A DNA stretch of 64,000 nucleotides, taken from assembly GCF_000143415.4 (NCBI RefSeq), contig NW_003314264.1, forward strand, positions 746,014-810,013, written 5' to 3'. Source of the DNA: Selaginella moellendorffii. Its lineage: Eukaryota; Streptophyta; Lycopodiopsida; Selaginellales; Selaginellaceae. The position numbers and the translations under genes were made by a program. The notes beneath the pieces were generated by a model. It made no database searches. It was not told where the DNA came from and saw nothing but the letters and a program-made list of their open reading frames with translations. Positions 1-11,494 of the stretch are shown here, in pieces. How positions within the stretch are numbered: the stretch's first letter is position 1; every line of letters starts with the position of its first letter.

Positions 1-3000
1 TCAATCGGTGTGGAGGACGGCCGGAAGCCCAATGATTTGAAGCTCAACGCCTTGCGTTTCTCGCGGTCTATAGACGACGACGACCTTCTGACAGTGGCTA
101 ATGCTCTTTTACGTGGTGAGGTAGTCTTCAACAAGACCAAAATGACTCCCGGCCATATTGTGACATACGAGGACTTGTGCACGACTCTGAGAGCTCGTGC
201 GCTATTGAAGGATTGGATCTTCGAGCAAGTGGCTGTAGAGAGGGTGAGCATCGATACCACGCAAGAGATGATGGAAGCGCTGGAGTTGTCAAATGAAGAC
301 ATCGACGAGTACGTGAAGGGGGCCCCCAAGTTCATCGATCAGCTGCGGGATGCCACGAAAAGTAAAGCTGAGAAGTTGGATCAGTATCCAAATTTCATTA
401 ATAGGGATGTCGACCGCCGGCTTCAGAAACAGCTCGACCCCGCAGCAGAGGCCTATCGAGAACCTTACTGGGTATACGTGAATTCGGATGAGGATCAAAG
501 GTGGAGGAGCATCGTTTCCCGTGGAGATGAGCAGGTCAAGAACATCTTTTGTGTGATGGACTTCACAAACGAGGAGATCACTCATGCAGACGAAGTCAGC
601 TCCATCATTGACTTAATGGTGGGACTTGCAGAGGTGGAATCTTCAGTCCACTATATGATCTACGAGTTCGAATCCTATCACAAGTTCTGGAAGGCCTTGA
701 ACGAGGTGAAGGCTCGGTTGAAAGGCAAGGAGATGCGGGAGATCCATGGGATAATGGCTAAGAAGAAGATACCGACGAATGTCCTCATCTTCAACCTCCT
801 GACTCAGATTCCTATGGCAGACTCCCCTTCCCCAATCTCAATGGAGAGGTACAATGGATGAGGGATGCTTTTCAAGTCAGGGCCACGTTTTTCTCATCTC
901 GTCGTCTTCGAAGGGTGCAAGAACGTGCAGAAACCATGTTAATACAGTCGGGTGAGGATACGGTCCTAGGTCACGCACTAAAACAGGCTATGGATGTCTT
1001 GTATTTTGAGATGGAGACTCGGCCAGATGATTTTCCCAAGATGGTCCTGGAAGAACAAGCCATCTAGCCTGAGCAGCCTATGGAAGAAATGCAGGAGGGG
1101 GATGAGGAGCCAGAGAAAGATAATGAGCAGGAAGAGCAGAAGGACGAAGAGGAGGACGAAGAAGAGGAGGACGAAGAGGACTTGGATGGTCCTCACAATG
1201 GTGACAATCACAATAATGACGACGACGATGATGACGACGATGGCCAGCCTGAGGTGGCCAAAGAGCAGCAGAGGAAGGTCATACAAGACAAACCATCAGG
1301 TAAATAATAGTACATCCATTCCTAACCTTTTACCATTTCTAACATTGTCCATGTAGGTCGCAGAGCAAATGGTAAGTAGAGATTATTCAGTTGAATTAAG
1401 AAACTCTAGCCTTTAGTGTCGAGGAAGGATAGTGCCAAGCAAGGGTCGAAACGTATGTCCAATCCTTCAGAATCAGCAGTGTGCCCAAGTGATATCGGTC
1501 CTAGTTCCTCAATAGCAGTTGATGGTAAATATAGTATAGTCGATTCAATGTGCTAATGAGTTTGTTTTTAGTAGCACGGGAGGATACCATCTCAATCGAA
1601 GGGAGATATTTGGACATGCATATGGATCCGCCAGTGGACTCTACTTGCCTGCAAGAGTCATCAGAGCTGGTGGAGGCTACTATCCATATCAACGCCAAGC
1701 AAGCTGACCACGCTCCACTTGATGCTGCCCATACCACTGAGTTAATCTTGTCCACGTATCCAACTAACGGTGACCAGGCGCCATTGGACCCGCATGAGGC
1801 CGCCCCAGCCGCCGAGCCGGTTGTATCCTCATTTCCAACGGACTCAACGTGTGCCCAATCGTCTGACTACGTGCCGTTGGAACCTCCCTACACCGCCCCT
1901 GCTGCCTGTTCAGTCATGTCCACTTTGCCAACGGAGGCACCAGCTGAAATGGCGTGTGATCACACGCCATCGAAACCACCGCATGCCACTGTTGAGCCAG
2001 TTGTACCAGAGTCTACAGCTGAAATGGCATGTGCCCACACACCATCGGATGTGATTGACCCCACATTGCAGAGGAGAGTATTTCTGCCCTTCACGTTTCC
2101 TCGACTAAAACCCTCTCAACGACCATCAGGGAGCACCATTCGCTAATATTGTAGATGGTAAAATTGACTTGTACCATTTTTTATGCTGACGCATTTCATT
2201 TCACAGTCACGGTGAAGGTACTGTATCGTTTTTGATCTGAACGGTGTCCTTTTCTCCCATGAGCGTGGCTCGTCCTCGAATGTCACTGCACCCTCCAAAG
2301 CCTGCGGTCGCAAGTTGGTCAAAAGAGACAGATTCACATTAATCACACGGGAGAAATTGCGGGATCTAATAATGACCATGCGACACTTAAAACAAAGGGC
2401 CGAGTTCAATTTGCAATTGGGAGTTTGGACATCCATGATGCGCCACAATGCATTAACGTTGCTACAGATGATGCACGATCAAACGCGAGTAATATTACCA
2501 TTTGACTTTCTCCTAACGCAGGAGGATTGCTTGACTATGGTCCATGTGAGGGGTAGCAAGCCCATCTTCGTCAAGCCAGAGACTGTAGTGATGAACCGAA
2601 CTGCTAGGTCAAGTGAAATCCTCATCATCAATGACTCGCCGATTAAAACTGCAGTGAACACGCACACATATGCAGTGCACCCCATCTCTTGCAGTATGGA
2701 AACTAGGGAGAAGAAACCGTATGTTCTGGGGGACCTTGCAAAACGGCTTGGAGCGATGGTGATAGAGAACCGGCCAGTCCAGGAGGTGGCTGCAGAAATC
2801 AACCAAATGGCAGATGGAACGGTATATCAGAAGCCATTTGATCGGACAGACACTAGTCATCATTTATGGCATGTATATTGTCTAGCCAAGCACTATCCGC
2901 ATCTCCATAATCTGCTCAACCAGATGGGTTCTTCGACCACTGAACATGAGCGTGGACGTATTAGAGAAGAGATGGCATTACTATTGGGTTTAAATCCTGA

Positions 3001-3046
3001 TAGTGTGGAGAGTGATGAAATTCCAAGATTATTGTATAGGCGTTAG
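1..3046 (+). pseudogene. Transposon gene A, left copy: acidic protein with FCP1-like HAD domain, broken
   Basis: The sequence enters inside a long exon (frame open from 10 to 861), then runs through an acidic Glu/Asp tract (about 1080-1300), short introns with GT-AG ends, a Pro/Thr-rich exon (about 1571-2146) and a C-terminal exon (about 2216-3046). The last exon shows an FCP1-like HAD phosphatase pattern: DLNGVL near 2234, GVWTS near 2419, and IINDSP near 2624 where the other copy has IIDDSP. Breaks visible by comparison with the right copy are a fusion deletion near 798, a TAG at 1065-1067 where the right copy has CAG, and a TAG at 3044-3046 where the right copy has TGG. The protein is probably not made from this copy. 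The HAD assignment is from motif order, not a search. Confidence 0.7.
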
Positions 3047-3509
3047 AGGCAAAAAATAACAGTCTGAGATGGCATGTATTTATTTAAAAATGTAACTTAT
3101 TATGGCATGGGGTTCCATGCCATTGTATTAATATTAAAAGACAATTCTTTGAGAGGATTTACATTATACTAGAAGTGTTACAGCATGTTATTGGAAGTCT
3201 ACGAAGTTATTTTATTAATAAGGGGAAAGTAAAGATTGAATGGGGACTTGGGCTCCACCTAGACTCGGAGCAATTGAGCCAATATTAAAAGGATGGAAAG
3301 AAATTGGACGACGATGACAAGGAGAAAAGAGAGGTGAAGCAGTGGCAGGGGGAGGAGAAGTGATTGAGTAGACATTTTCTTGATTAAAATAAAATGGCAT
3401 GTGCCTCAATGCAGTTGAATTTTGTTATATTTATATACTATATAAAGGTTTGGAAACCTTATTTTAAAAGTGGGATAATGACAATTCCCACTTTAACGAA
3501 ATAGAGCTT
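1..3509 (+). mobile_element. Partial copy of a large TIR DNA transposon (left copy)
   Basis: This segment matches, in inverted orientation, the part of the complete element at 13973-24816 that lies between its left end and about position 19100. It ends at 3509 with the same terminal repeat (AAGCTCTATTTCGTTA read inward). The other end lies before the window. Relative to the complete copy it has an internal coding deletion near position 798 that removes about 1.6 kb, including eight short palindrome-bearing introns. Several palindromes remain (about 1958, 2023, 3099 and a half copy near 3393). The flank after 3509 starts ATAG; the matching target duplication would be outside the window. Confidence 0.85.
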
Positions 3510-3714
3510 ATAGGATAAAGGGTCAAAACCACGTGCGCTACAACGTGCGCGGTAATTTTTGAAACCTAAAATCACATTCACAATAATATATATATATATT
3601 TTTTGTTCTTTTTTGTTACATATATACCATTCAACATACAAAGAAATGATATACCTTTACCTACAAAGATATAGAGAGAGACCTAATGCTCAACTCCCTT
3701 ATCATAAATCAACT

Positions 3715-5090
3715 TGTTTGCGAAGATTTAGACAACTATTATAAACTCCTTTTTTTATAAATATGTCAAAGAGATATAAGTGGGGACTTATGATTAATAG
3801 TTATTCTAATGGTTATGGATTGAACCTATACACTGAGGTGCTAAAGTTAGTCTGCCAAAATTGACCCAAAAAAAACAAACTAGAGATGTTTGATTTAAAA
3901 AATACTAAATATTTTATTGATTTACAAGGTTTATTACATAGTATTATATGACCTACTTTTTATTACATTTAGCATATCTCACGACATTCTTTGGTGCGAC
4001 CACCACACTTTTTACAACATAATAAGATGCCTTTAACTTCAACTTTATATTCACTTTCCAATACCTCTAGTGGTGGACAAATCTCTTCTTGGATGTGTAA
4101 GGTACTAATAAATTGGTATGAAATACATTATGAATATATGATCTCTATAGGAAGATCCAATTGATAGAATGCATCACCAACTTGCTTTGACACCTAATAG
4201 GGGCTAATATCTTTAAGTAATAGAAATCAAGTTCCATGAGGATAACCATACTTGGTCTCCCATTTGATAAGTTACATCTAGATGATGTTGATCTTTATAA
4301 AATTGATATCTATTTTGTGTTTGCCTATCACCTTAGAAGCTTTAGCATAGATGCTATGTATAAGTCTCCATGGGTAGAACTAATATGTTTGTTATCACTT
4401 TAGGTACAACTATTTATTAAAGAACTGTAACATCTCCCATAGAGAATAGTAAATTGCACTGTGAAATATGTTATTATAACAGATTTATGCTATATCCAAA
4501 TACTCAACCCAATTGTGTTAGTCTGCCCCAATGTAGTACCATAAATAATCGTCAACCTAACTCTTCACTCATTTGGTTTGCTCATCTATTTAAGGATGAT
4601 AAGCTATATTAAACTTCAACTTGATATTGAATAACTAGAATAATATGCCGTAAAAATTCCTTATAAACCTCAAATCTATATCTAAGATCATCTCTTTAGT
4701 AAGTCCATGAATCTATACTACTTCAAGGAAAAAAAGTTTTATTGCTTGTTTAGCATTCACTATTTTCACAATTGGGATGAAATGTGCAATCTTCAATAAC
4801 CAATCTACAACCATCATTAAAGTATTAACTATTTAACTTTGGTAAACAAGTAATAAAGTTAAGTGTCATACTCTAAAATAGCCACATTAGTCCTATAATG
4901 CATTACAACTTCCTAGCGTATTTCTCAATCCTTCTACCACTTTACTATTAGAGTTTTTCTTCAATAACTCTATATGGTGCAATATCCCAAACATCCTCCC
5001 AATCAGTCCCAACTAATTGCTAATATTACTTTGAATTAAGTTTGACAACTCAGTGCTTATGGAATTACCAAGTTTATAGATGATGTCAAT
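3715..5090 (-). mobile_element. Degenerate chromovirus fragment, part 1
   Basis: About 1.4 kb that follows, base by base but at low identity, the 3' and integrase/RNase H part of the chromovirus at about 10640-12510. One matching stretch is the text around 4560-4640 against 11640-11760. No open frame survives and the base composition has drifted to A+T. It is the oldest layer of the nested stack and is interrupted by a TRIM solo LTR at 5091. Confidence 0.7.
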
Positions 5091-5286
5091 TAAACTCTAG
5101 AATTTAGACTTCTCGGGAAGTTATTCAACTTAGTACTATTTAAACTCAATGAAACTTAACCTCAAGTATCCTAAAAATTTTAATTGATTAAAACAAAGGG
5201 TGCACTTTTGTTTATGGGCCCTTTCCCTTTATATTTGAACTTTCATAGATTATTTTTGGAATCATTTTCTTTGGTTGTTTATACAA
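5091..5286 (-). repeat. TRIM solo LTR inserted in the old chromovirus
   Basis: A diverged copy of the roughly 195-bp TRIM LTR seen intact at 9381-9574. It has the conserved middle (gggtgcacttttg, atgggccctttccc) and ends in GTTTATACA. The old chromovirus alignment resumes right after it. Boundaries are good to a few bases. Confidence 0.65.
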
Positions 5287-5671
5287 ATTTAGTAAACATT
5301 TTCTGCTAATGATCTTGCTTTGGGATAAGTTTTGGCTATGTTGCAAAGTAGCTTAGTGTGTTATTATCTATATAAATCTTGATATATCCATCCAAATAGT
5401 ATCTCCAATATTTTAATGCCAATATTGTAACAAATATCTCTTTCTCGTGCATAGGCTATCTTTATTGGGTCTCATTCAATTTTTTAGAATAAAATACAAC
5501 CAACCACATTATCACAATCTTGTTGCAACACAACATAAATAACATAGCTAGATGTATGATAATGCATTTCAAAGGGTTTATCAAGATTTCAAATCTTAAG
5601 AATATGAACCATAATCAACCATACATAGTATTTCACTGCTTTTACCTTCTTCAAATCCACCTCAATTACAC
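5287..5671 (-). mobile_element. Degenerate chromovirus fragment, part 2
   Basis: Continues the old chromovirus alignment (matches about 12520-13094 of the younger copy). It breaks off at 5671, where a TRIM LTR begins. The alignment restarts at 29394, about 30 bp further along the element, so the 23.7 kb between are later insertions. Confidence 0.65.
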
Positions 5672-6903
5672 CACTGTAAACTCTTTAATTTGAACTTCCC
5701 TAGAGGTTACCTAGCTCAGTACTAATTAAACCTAAAGACGCTTAATCCCAAGTATCTCAAAGCCTTTATCCGATTAGAAAAAGGGGTGCACTTTTGTTCA
5801 TAAGTATTTTCCTTCTATATTTGAACTCTTATAAATTGTTTCTCAAGTTGTTTTTTTTTATTGTTTACAATCCAACACGCTTCTTTGCAAGTTTATGCCC
5901 TCATTAATAAAAGTTAAGATCTACAGCTCTCCCGAGAGCCCTACTTTTTTGACACCTTTGTAAGCTTCTGGGTTTGGACTTCCCAAAAGGTCACCTAGCC
6001 CAATACTATTCAAACCCAAGGATGCTTAACTCCAAGTATCCCAAGACCCTTAACCGATTGAAAAAGGGGGTGCACTCTTATTCATGGGCCCTTTCCCTCT
6101 ATATTTGGGGACCGTCTCTCGAGTCGTTCCTTTTGGTTGCTGAGAGCCATAGCTCTCTTGAGAGCCCCGCTCTCTTGACACCCTACCCCTCGGGTCTAGC
6201 CTAGCAGGAGCAAACTGGACCAGCCAGATGTCAATCAACATGTGGTGTGATTCCCCTAGCCAACCAACAGAGTCGGATCCGAGACCCCTCTGATACCAAA
6301 TGTAAACTCCCGTTGGAGTTTAGACTTCCCGGAAGGTCACCCAGCCCAATACTATTCAAACGCAAGGACGCTTAACCCCAAATATCCCAAGACCCTTAAC
6401 CGATTGGAAAAGGGGGTGCACTCTTTTTCATAGGCCCTTTCCCTCTATATTTAAACCCCATGGATCGTCTCTCGAGTCGTTCCCTTTGGTTGTTTACAAC
6501 TTTACTCTTTTATTCATAAGTTGTTTCTCTTTATATTTGAACCTTTATAGATTGTTTCTCAAGTTGTTTTTTTTTATTGTTTACAATCCAACATGCTTCT
6601 CTACAAGTTTATGCCCTCATTAACAGAAGCTAAGAACCACAACTCTTCCAAGAGCCCCGCTTTCTTGATAGCCTACCCCCTTAGGTCGAGTTTAGCCAAA
6701 GTAAATTAGACTTGCCTGATGTTAATTAACATATGGTGTGATCCCCCTAGCTAACCAAAAGAGTAAGACCTAAGGCTACTTTCATACCAAATGTAAGTTC
6801 TTGAATTTGGACTTCCCAAGAGGTCACCCAGCTCAATAGTATTCAAACTCAAGGATGTTTAACTCCAAGTATTCTAAGACCTTTAACCGATTGGAGAAAA
6901 AGG
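5672..6903 (-). mobile_element. Cluster of nested or tandem TRIM elements
   Basis: Alternating TRIM LTRs and internal pieces. LTRs lie at about 5672-5868, 5951-6140 (3' truncated), 6302-6498, 6500-6584 (5' truncated) and 6793-6903 (3' truncated). Internal segments carry the ACCAAA end of an initiator-Met-tRNA-type primer site just before an LTR (near 6288-6300 and 6780-6792). No coding capacity is visible. The sub-copies differ, so this is accumulated insertion and recombination rather than a single event. Confidence 0.65.
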
Positions 6904-7235
6904 TGTAAGAAACTAAATTTTCCATTCTATTTCAATCACTTAACCACAACTTTGACCACTTAGAAGAGTCTCACTCACAATCTCCATAAGTCCTATTCCG
7001 GACTTGGAGACTTGCTAGCCCCGGATTATACCCTACTTGTTTGTTTGTATTCACTTTAGCTTTGGACTTCTTAGTGAATATATCATCACCCAACACGTGA
7101 GCATAGCCTTCTTGGATCACACTGGCCTTTCTTGGCCAAACTAGCTTCACTGGGGTCCAACCCCCACATTCTCCTTACTATACTTTTGGAACCCCTTGTA
7201 GTGCCTTCCTGGGGGACGATTCCCAACAACTTAAT
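6904..7235. repeat. LTR-like repeat, third family
   Basis: Begins TGTAAGAAACTAAATTTTCC and matches, as reverse complement, the sequence at about 28040-29017. The shared text includes the ttggccaaact and ggatccaaccc blocks. It is non-coding and is probably an LTR or solo LTR of another retroelement family, present twice in opposite orientation on the two sides of the chromovirus. Confidence 0.5.
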
Positions 7236-7263
7236 TCAGACTTAGACTCGGTCTTAGTCTCGG

Positions 7264-7760
7264 TTTCAAACTCAAACTTGGGTCTCGGTCTCAGTCTCAG
7301 TCTCGATCTCGGTCTTGGTCTTGGTCTTGGTTCCATCTCCATCTCAGACTCCATCTCGGGTCCATCTCAAACTCCATCTTAGACTCCATCTTGGACTCCA
7401 TCTCAGACTCCATCTTAGGTCCATCTTGGACTCCATCTCAAGTCCATCTCGGACTCCATCTCAGACTCCATCTCGGGTCCATCTCGAACTCCATCTCGAA
7501 CTCCATCGTAGGTCCATCTCGGATTCCATCTCAGGTCCATCTCGGACTCCATCTCAGACTCCATCTCAGACTCCATCTCGGACTTCATCTTAGGTCCATC
7601 TCAGACTCCATCTCGGACTCCATCTTGGGTCCATCTTGGGTCCATCTTGGGTCCATCTTGGATCCATCTTGGACTCCATCACAAACTCCATCCCAGACTT
7701 CATCTCAGGTCCATCTTGGACTCCATCTCCAACTCCTTTTTGGACTCCATCTCGAGTCCT
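7264..7760. repeat. Degenerate 12-bp minisatellite (gactccatctcg / ggtccatctcgg)
   Basis: About 40 imperfect units of 12 bp. Because 12 is divisible by three, all frames stay open and yield long artificial frames rich in Leu/His/Arg or Ser/Pro. A short run of the same units recurs at 29018-29095. Together with the downstream match (7760-7970 against 29095-29304) it forms part of a direct repeat, probably the LTR of an otherwise unrecognised element. Confidence 0.85.
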
Positions 7761-8752
7761 CTTATGTCCCTTTTTTAGAGACTCACTTATTGCTCGCTTC
7801 ATGCTCATTCCTCAAGCACTTTGTTGGGAGTTCCACTCCTGCTCTCAACTTTTCGAGTCGGAGCTTTTAGTCTAAATGTGTTATGTTCATTTGGCTCCCA
7901 TCTCAGCCACTACCACATGGCACACTTTTGGCTCCTCTTTGGGACCTAGGGATTTTGTGTCTCACAACTCCACCACCCATAAACGAAGTTTGATGTCCTC
8001 ATTGAATAATAAACCATTTTATAAAGTAACATTAGCATGTATTACCCTTTTCATTCTTAGCACCAAGCCAATAATCATTGATGGTTTGTCACTGAAGGCT
8101 CTCCATGCCTTTCCTATCCTCTATGAAGTATAGTCTCTCCAACTTAGAGACTTATTAAGCCATTTATGGTGGTCCTTCCCCTTTTCTTTATTTAGTTCAT
8201 GCTAAACTTGTTAGAGACACCTAATCTATTTTGACTATTCATTCAGGAGTAGTCTCGGCCTCTACTAGCATAACCATCGCACTTTGGAACTTTTAATTTT
8301 GATTTCTCAAAGTCAATTTCATAGATGTCTCTGACATCTTGCATTGCACGTGTTGTGCAAATTGCATTTCCCTATCCTAAAAAGTTCCTTACTTAACAAA
8401 ACCATCATCCTCTCTTCTATTTTGTGTTACTCTAGGCACTAAGTTTTACTTTTCCATAATTTGTGCTAAGGTTGTCTACAACTTTATCATTTGGCTACCT
8501 TGCCACTCCCTCCCTTAGAACTTTCACCTTTGCCAAATTGGAGCATTTGGGAATCCATCCACAAAAACATATTTTCTTTCCCATGATTTGTTAACATCCA
8601 ACACATAAGTGTTCCTTGCTCAATTTTGTTGTTTGGATTTCTTCCAATGATTTTCATGGCCCAAACTTGGCCACTAGTCATTTGCTCCTATTCATTAATT
8701 GTTGCACTAAATAACATAGGATCATTATCTCCATCCTTGATGTATTCTTTTG
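7761..8752. other. Non-coding remnant of an unidentified repeat
   Basis: The first 200 bp repeat at 29095-29304. From 7970 to 8752 I see no gene, only A+T-rich sequence that served as the target of the chromovirus insertion and resumes at 27598. Confidence 0.5.
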
Positions 8753-8757
8753 GTTCC
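8753..8757. other. Target site duplication GTTCC of the chromovirus (left)
   Basis: GTTCC directly before the LTR start TGTAGCACAC. The same five bases follow the other LTR at 27593-27597. Five bp is the usual duplication length for Ty3/gypsy insertions. Confidence 0.9.
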
Positions 8758-10295
8758 TGTAGCACACCTGAATTTGGAGCCGAACTCCAAGCCTATTGCG
8801 CTATGAATGAGGGTCCAGTACAATCCCACGAGCACTAGCTCCCCTTATCTAGCATTTGCACGCAAAATAGTGTCAGACGGAGTCTGGCACAATTTTGGCA
8901 TACCAATGGCCTAACGCGAGGAGGAGGGTACCCCACTAACTAGAGCAGCCTGGAGCTTGGGCTTAGACCCAAGCCAGACGCAGAACAAGGAGCGACACAG
9001 CCCAGTAGGAGCCAAACTAATGTCTCAAGTGGTCGAACATGCATTCTAACCACTATCCCTACTATACATTTGGAACCCCCTACAACCCCCCCCCCCCCCC
9101 CACCCCCTGAGGAACACACGCTTTGGGCTTTCACCCCAAGCCTCCCTTAGTATTAGGAGTTAGTCTCTGGGACAAGCTCGAAACTTACTAAATATGGAAT
9201 GGCGCTAGATATGGAATGGCACGAATTTGGATACGAGATCAACACCATTGTGTTCGGGCCAATCTCTACATTCCATAGATATGCCAAATGAGCTAATCTA
9301 GACACTTTCCATAAATAGCATTTGGGACCGAAATGAGACCAACACAAAGGGTGTGATAGCGAGAGTGTTTGGCAAACAAGTGTAAGCTCCTGAATTCTGA
9401 CTTCCCGGGAAGTCACCCAGCCCAGTACTATTCAAACCCAAGGACGCTTAACCCCAACTATCCCAAGACCCTTAACTGATTGGAAAAGGGAGTGCATTCT
9501 TATTCATGGGCCCTTTCCCTCTATATTTGAACCCTATGGATCGTCTCTCGAGTCATTCCCTTTGGTTGCTTACAATCCACCACGCTTCCCTGCAAGTTCA
9601 CGCCCTCGTGAACGGAAGCTAAGAGCCGAAGCTCTCCCGAGAGCCTCGCTCTCTTGACACCCTACCCCTCAGGTCGAGCCCAGCGGGAACAAACTGGACC
9701 AGCCAGATGTCAATCAACATGTGGTGTGATTCCCCTAGCCAACCAACAGAGTCGGACCCGAGACCCGCTCTAATACCAAATGTAAGCTCCTGAATTCTGA
9801 CTTCCCGGGAAGTCACCCAGCCCAGTACTATTCAAACCCAAGGACACTTAACCCCAACTATCCCAAGACCCTTAACCGATTGGAAAAAGGGAGTGCACTC
9901 TTATTCATGGGCCCTTTCCCTCTATATTTGAACCCTATGGATCGTCTCTCGAGTCATTCCCTTTGGTTGCTTACAACAAGGTAAGCTATCATCCAGCAAT
10001 ATTGAGGGATTAATCTCAATATGTGAGGGTTCTTGTCACTAGCAAGTGCAACACAAAACGAGACAGGAACTCCTTACCGAGCTAAGTATGCTTAGTTAAT
10101 AGCACGTGGGAATTCCGTCCTTATGCTCATCCGGTCTAAGTACACTCGAAATCCCCAATTAACTCCACTAGCACAAAAGGGGCTACTAAAAGGTTCGAAC
10201 TGTACTAACCTCCTGCCGTCATGGTAGTAAGGAAAGAGTGTCCGTAAGGACTGGCCGACAAGTATTTTTCGATACCCGAAGTCACATTCGCAACA
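8758..10295 (-). repeat. Chromovirus 3' LTR, carrying a TRIM insertion
   Basis: Starts TGTAGCACAC and ends CATTCGCAACA on the plus strand. After removal of the TRIM and one copy of its 5-bp duplication, its length is about 940 bp against 927 bp for the other LTR. It contains a long poly-C run near 9082-9100 that is also present in the 5' LTR near 27000. Confidence 0.9.
9381..9975 (-). mobile_element. Complete TRIM (terminal-repeat retrotransposon in miniature)
   Basis: Two LTRs of 194-195 bp (9381-9574 and 9781-9975) begin TGTAAGCTCC and end GCTTACA. They flank 206 bp of non-coding internal sequence. The primer site for initiator Met-tRNA (TTTGGTATTAGAG on the minus strand) abuts the 9781 LTR, so the element reads on the minus strand. 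ACAAG is duplicated at 9376-9380 and 9976-9980. There is no protein; it must be moved by enzymes of another retrotransposon. Confidence 0.93.
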
Positions 10296-10310
10296 CTCTC
10301 CCCCCCTTGG
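10296..10310 (-). other. Polypurine tract of the chromovirus
   Basis: CTCTCCCCCCCTTGG on the plus strand, purine-rich on the minus strand, immediately next to the 3' LTR. This is the expected start of plus-strand DNA synthesis. Confidence 0.75.
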
Positions 10311-10924
10311 GGAAGATCAACGTCCGCGTCGATGTATACCTGAGTCTAGCAAACCGTCAAGGAAACAACTCCGAAAGTTAATGGAAAGCATACTATATAG
10401 GAAACACACTAACTTAAATGAGTTATGGAACAACCTCTCTTGTACGTCCAAGGACGTTAAGACTCAGACACCTTCCAACCGTCACTGACAAGGAAATGAC
10501 TAATGGAGTTAGCCACCCTTGCTGCTCTGAGTACCACTCGGCTTACAAAGGAGTGATACATCCTTGCCCGTAAGGACATAGGGAGAAGGCCAGAGGCCCA
10601 ACTGCCCCTAAGCAAGAAATCAACCCTGTCGAGAAGATTTAGACAACTATTATAAACTGATAGAGTAAATTGTTTACACGACCATGCCCCTTTTCAAAAG
10701 TTAGGCATCGAGAGAGAGGTAGGGACTTGTGATCAGTCTATAATAGTTATCCCCATGGTTATGGATTGAACCCATGCACCGAAGTGCCGAAGTCAGCCTG
10801 CCAAAACTGACCCAAGGACTAATGGACGAGAGAAACAACACTTTGATTGATAGAAATATATTACTTTATTAATTTGCAAGAGTTATTACAAGGTTTACAA
10901 AAGCTAATCTTTATTACAATTCTC
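10311..10924 (-). other. Chromovirus 3' non-coding region
   Basis: Lies between the chromodomain and the polypurine tract. It matches the decayed copy near 3723-3870 over its last 170 bp. No gene is seen. Confidence 0.5.
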
Positions 10925-11320
10925 ATACTCCGTGACAAGCTCATGAGCATATGTAAAATTCCTAAGAGGTTCCCAAGTTGATTCACAAGATGGATAACCT
11001 TTCCACTTAACTAGATATTCTTTCGCACGAGCATGTCTTCAAGACTGAGCATCCAAGATAGCTTCAACTTCATATTCTGGTTCACCATCCACAACATCTG
11101 GTGGCGAACGAATCATCTCGTGTCGAGCAACATCCATAGTGTAAGGAGCCAAGAGATTGGTATGAAATATATTATGAATATGGGACATCTCCACAAGAAG
11201 ATCCAACTGATAGGATATAGCACCAATTTGTTTCAACACCTGATAGGGTCCAACATATCTTGGTAATAGCTTTCGAGACAAAGATCCCTTAATGTTCAAG
11301 TTCCGGGAAAATAACAACAC
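10925..11320 (-). pseudogene. Chromovirus integrase C-terminus and chromodomain
   Basis: The minus-strand frame from 11320 shows the typical end of plant chromoviral integrases (LLPRYVGPYQVLKQIG, then IHNIFHTNLL). After one in-frame TGA near 11040 it shows a chromodomain core, YLVKWKGYPSCESTWEPL. The stop is a CGA-type change. The chromodomain binds modified histone in related elements. Confidence 0.8.
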
Positions 11321-11494
11321 CTAATCTCCCACTTGATAGGAGACATTCCGACAATGCAGATCCTTATCACGTCGATACCTATCCTAAGCTTTGCCCATTG
11401 CCTCAATTGCTCTAGACCAACCGTGACATAGCTGCTCCGCATAAGTTTCAATGGCCGGGACCAACACTTCGGACATTGGTTTAGGTACAATAAT

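Noticed and set aside
978-1286. Hydrophobic Ile/Val/Leu-rich minus-strand frame (and its mirror at 16177-16500)
   Set aside because: It is the antisense of the Glu/Asp tract of gene A; antisense acidic codons always look like a membrane protein.
7315-7870. Long Leu/His/Arg and Ser-rich frames
   Set aside because: Produced by a 12-bp tandem repeat in which no stop can arise; no gene features.
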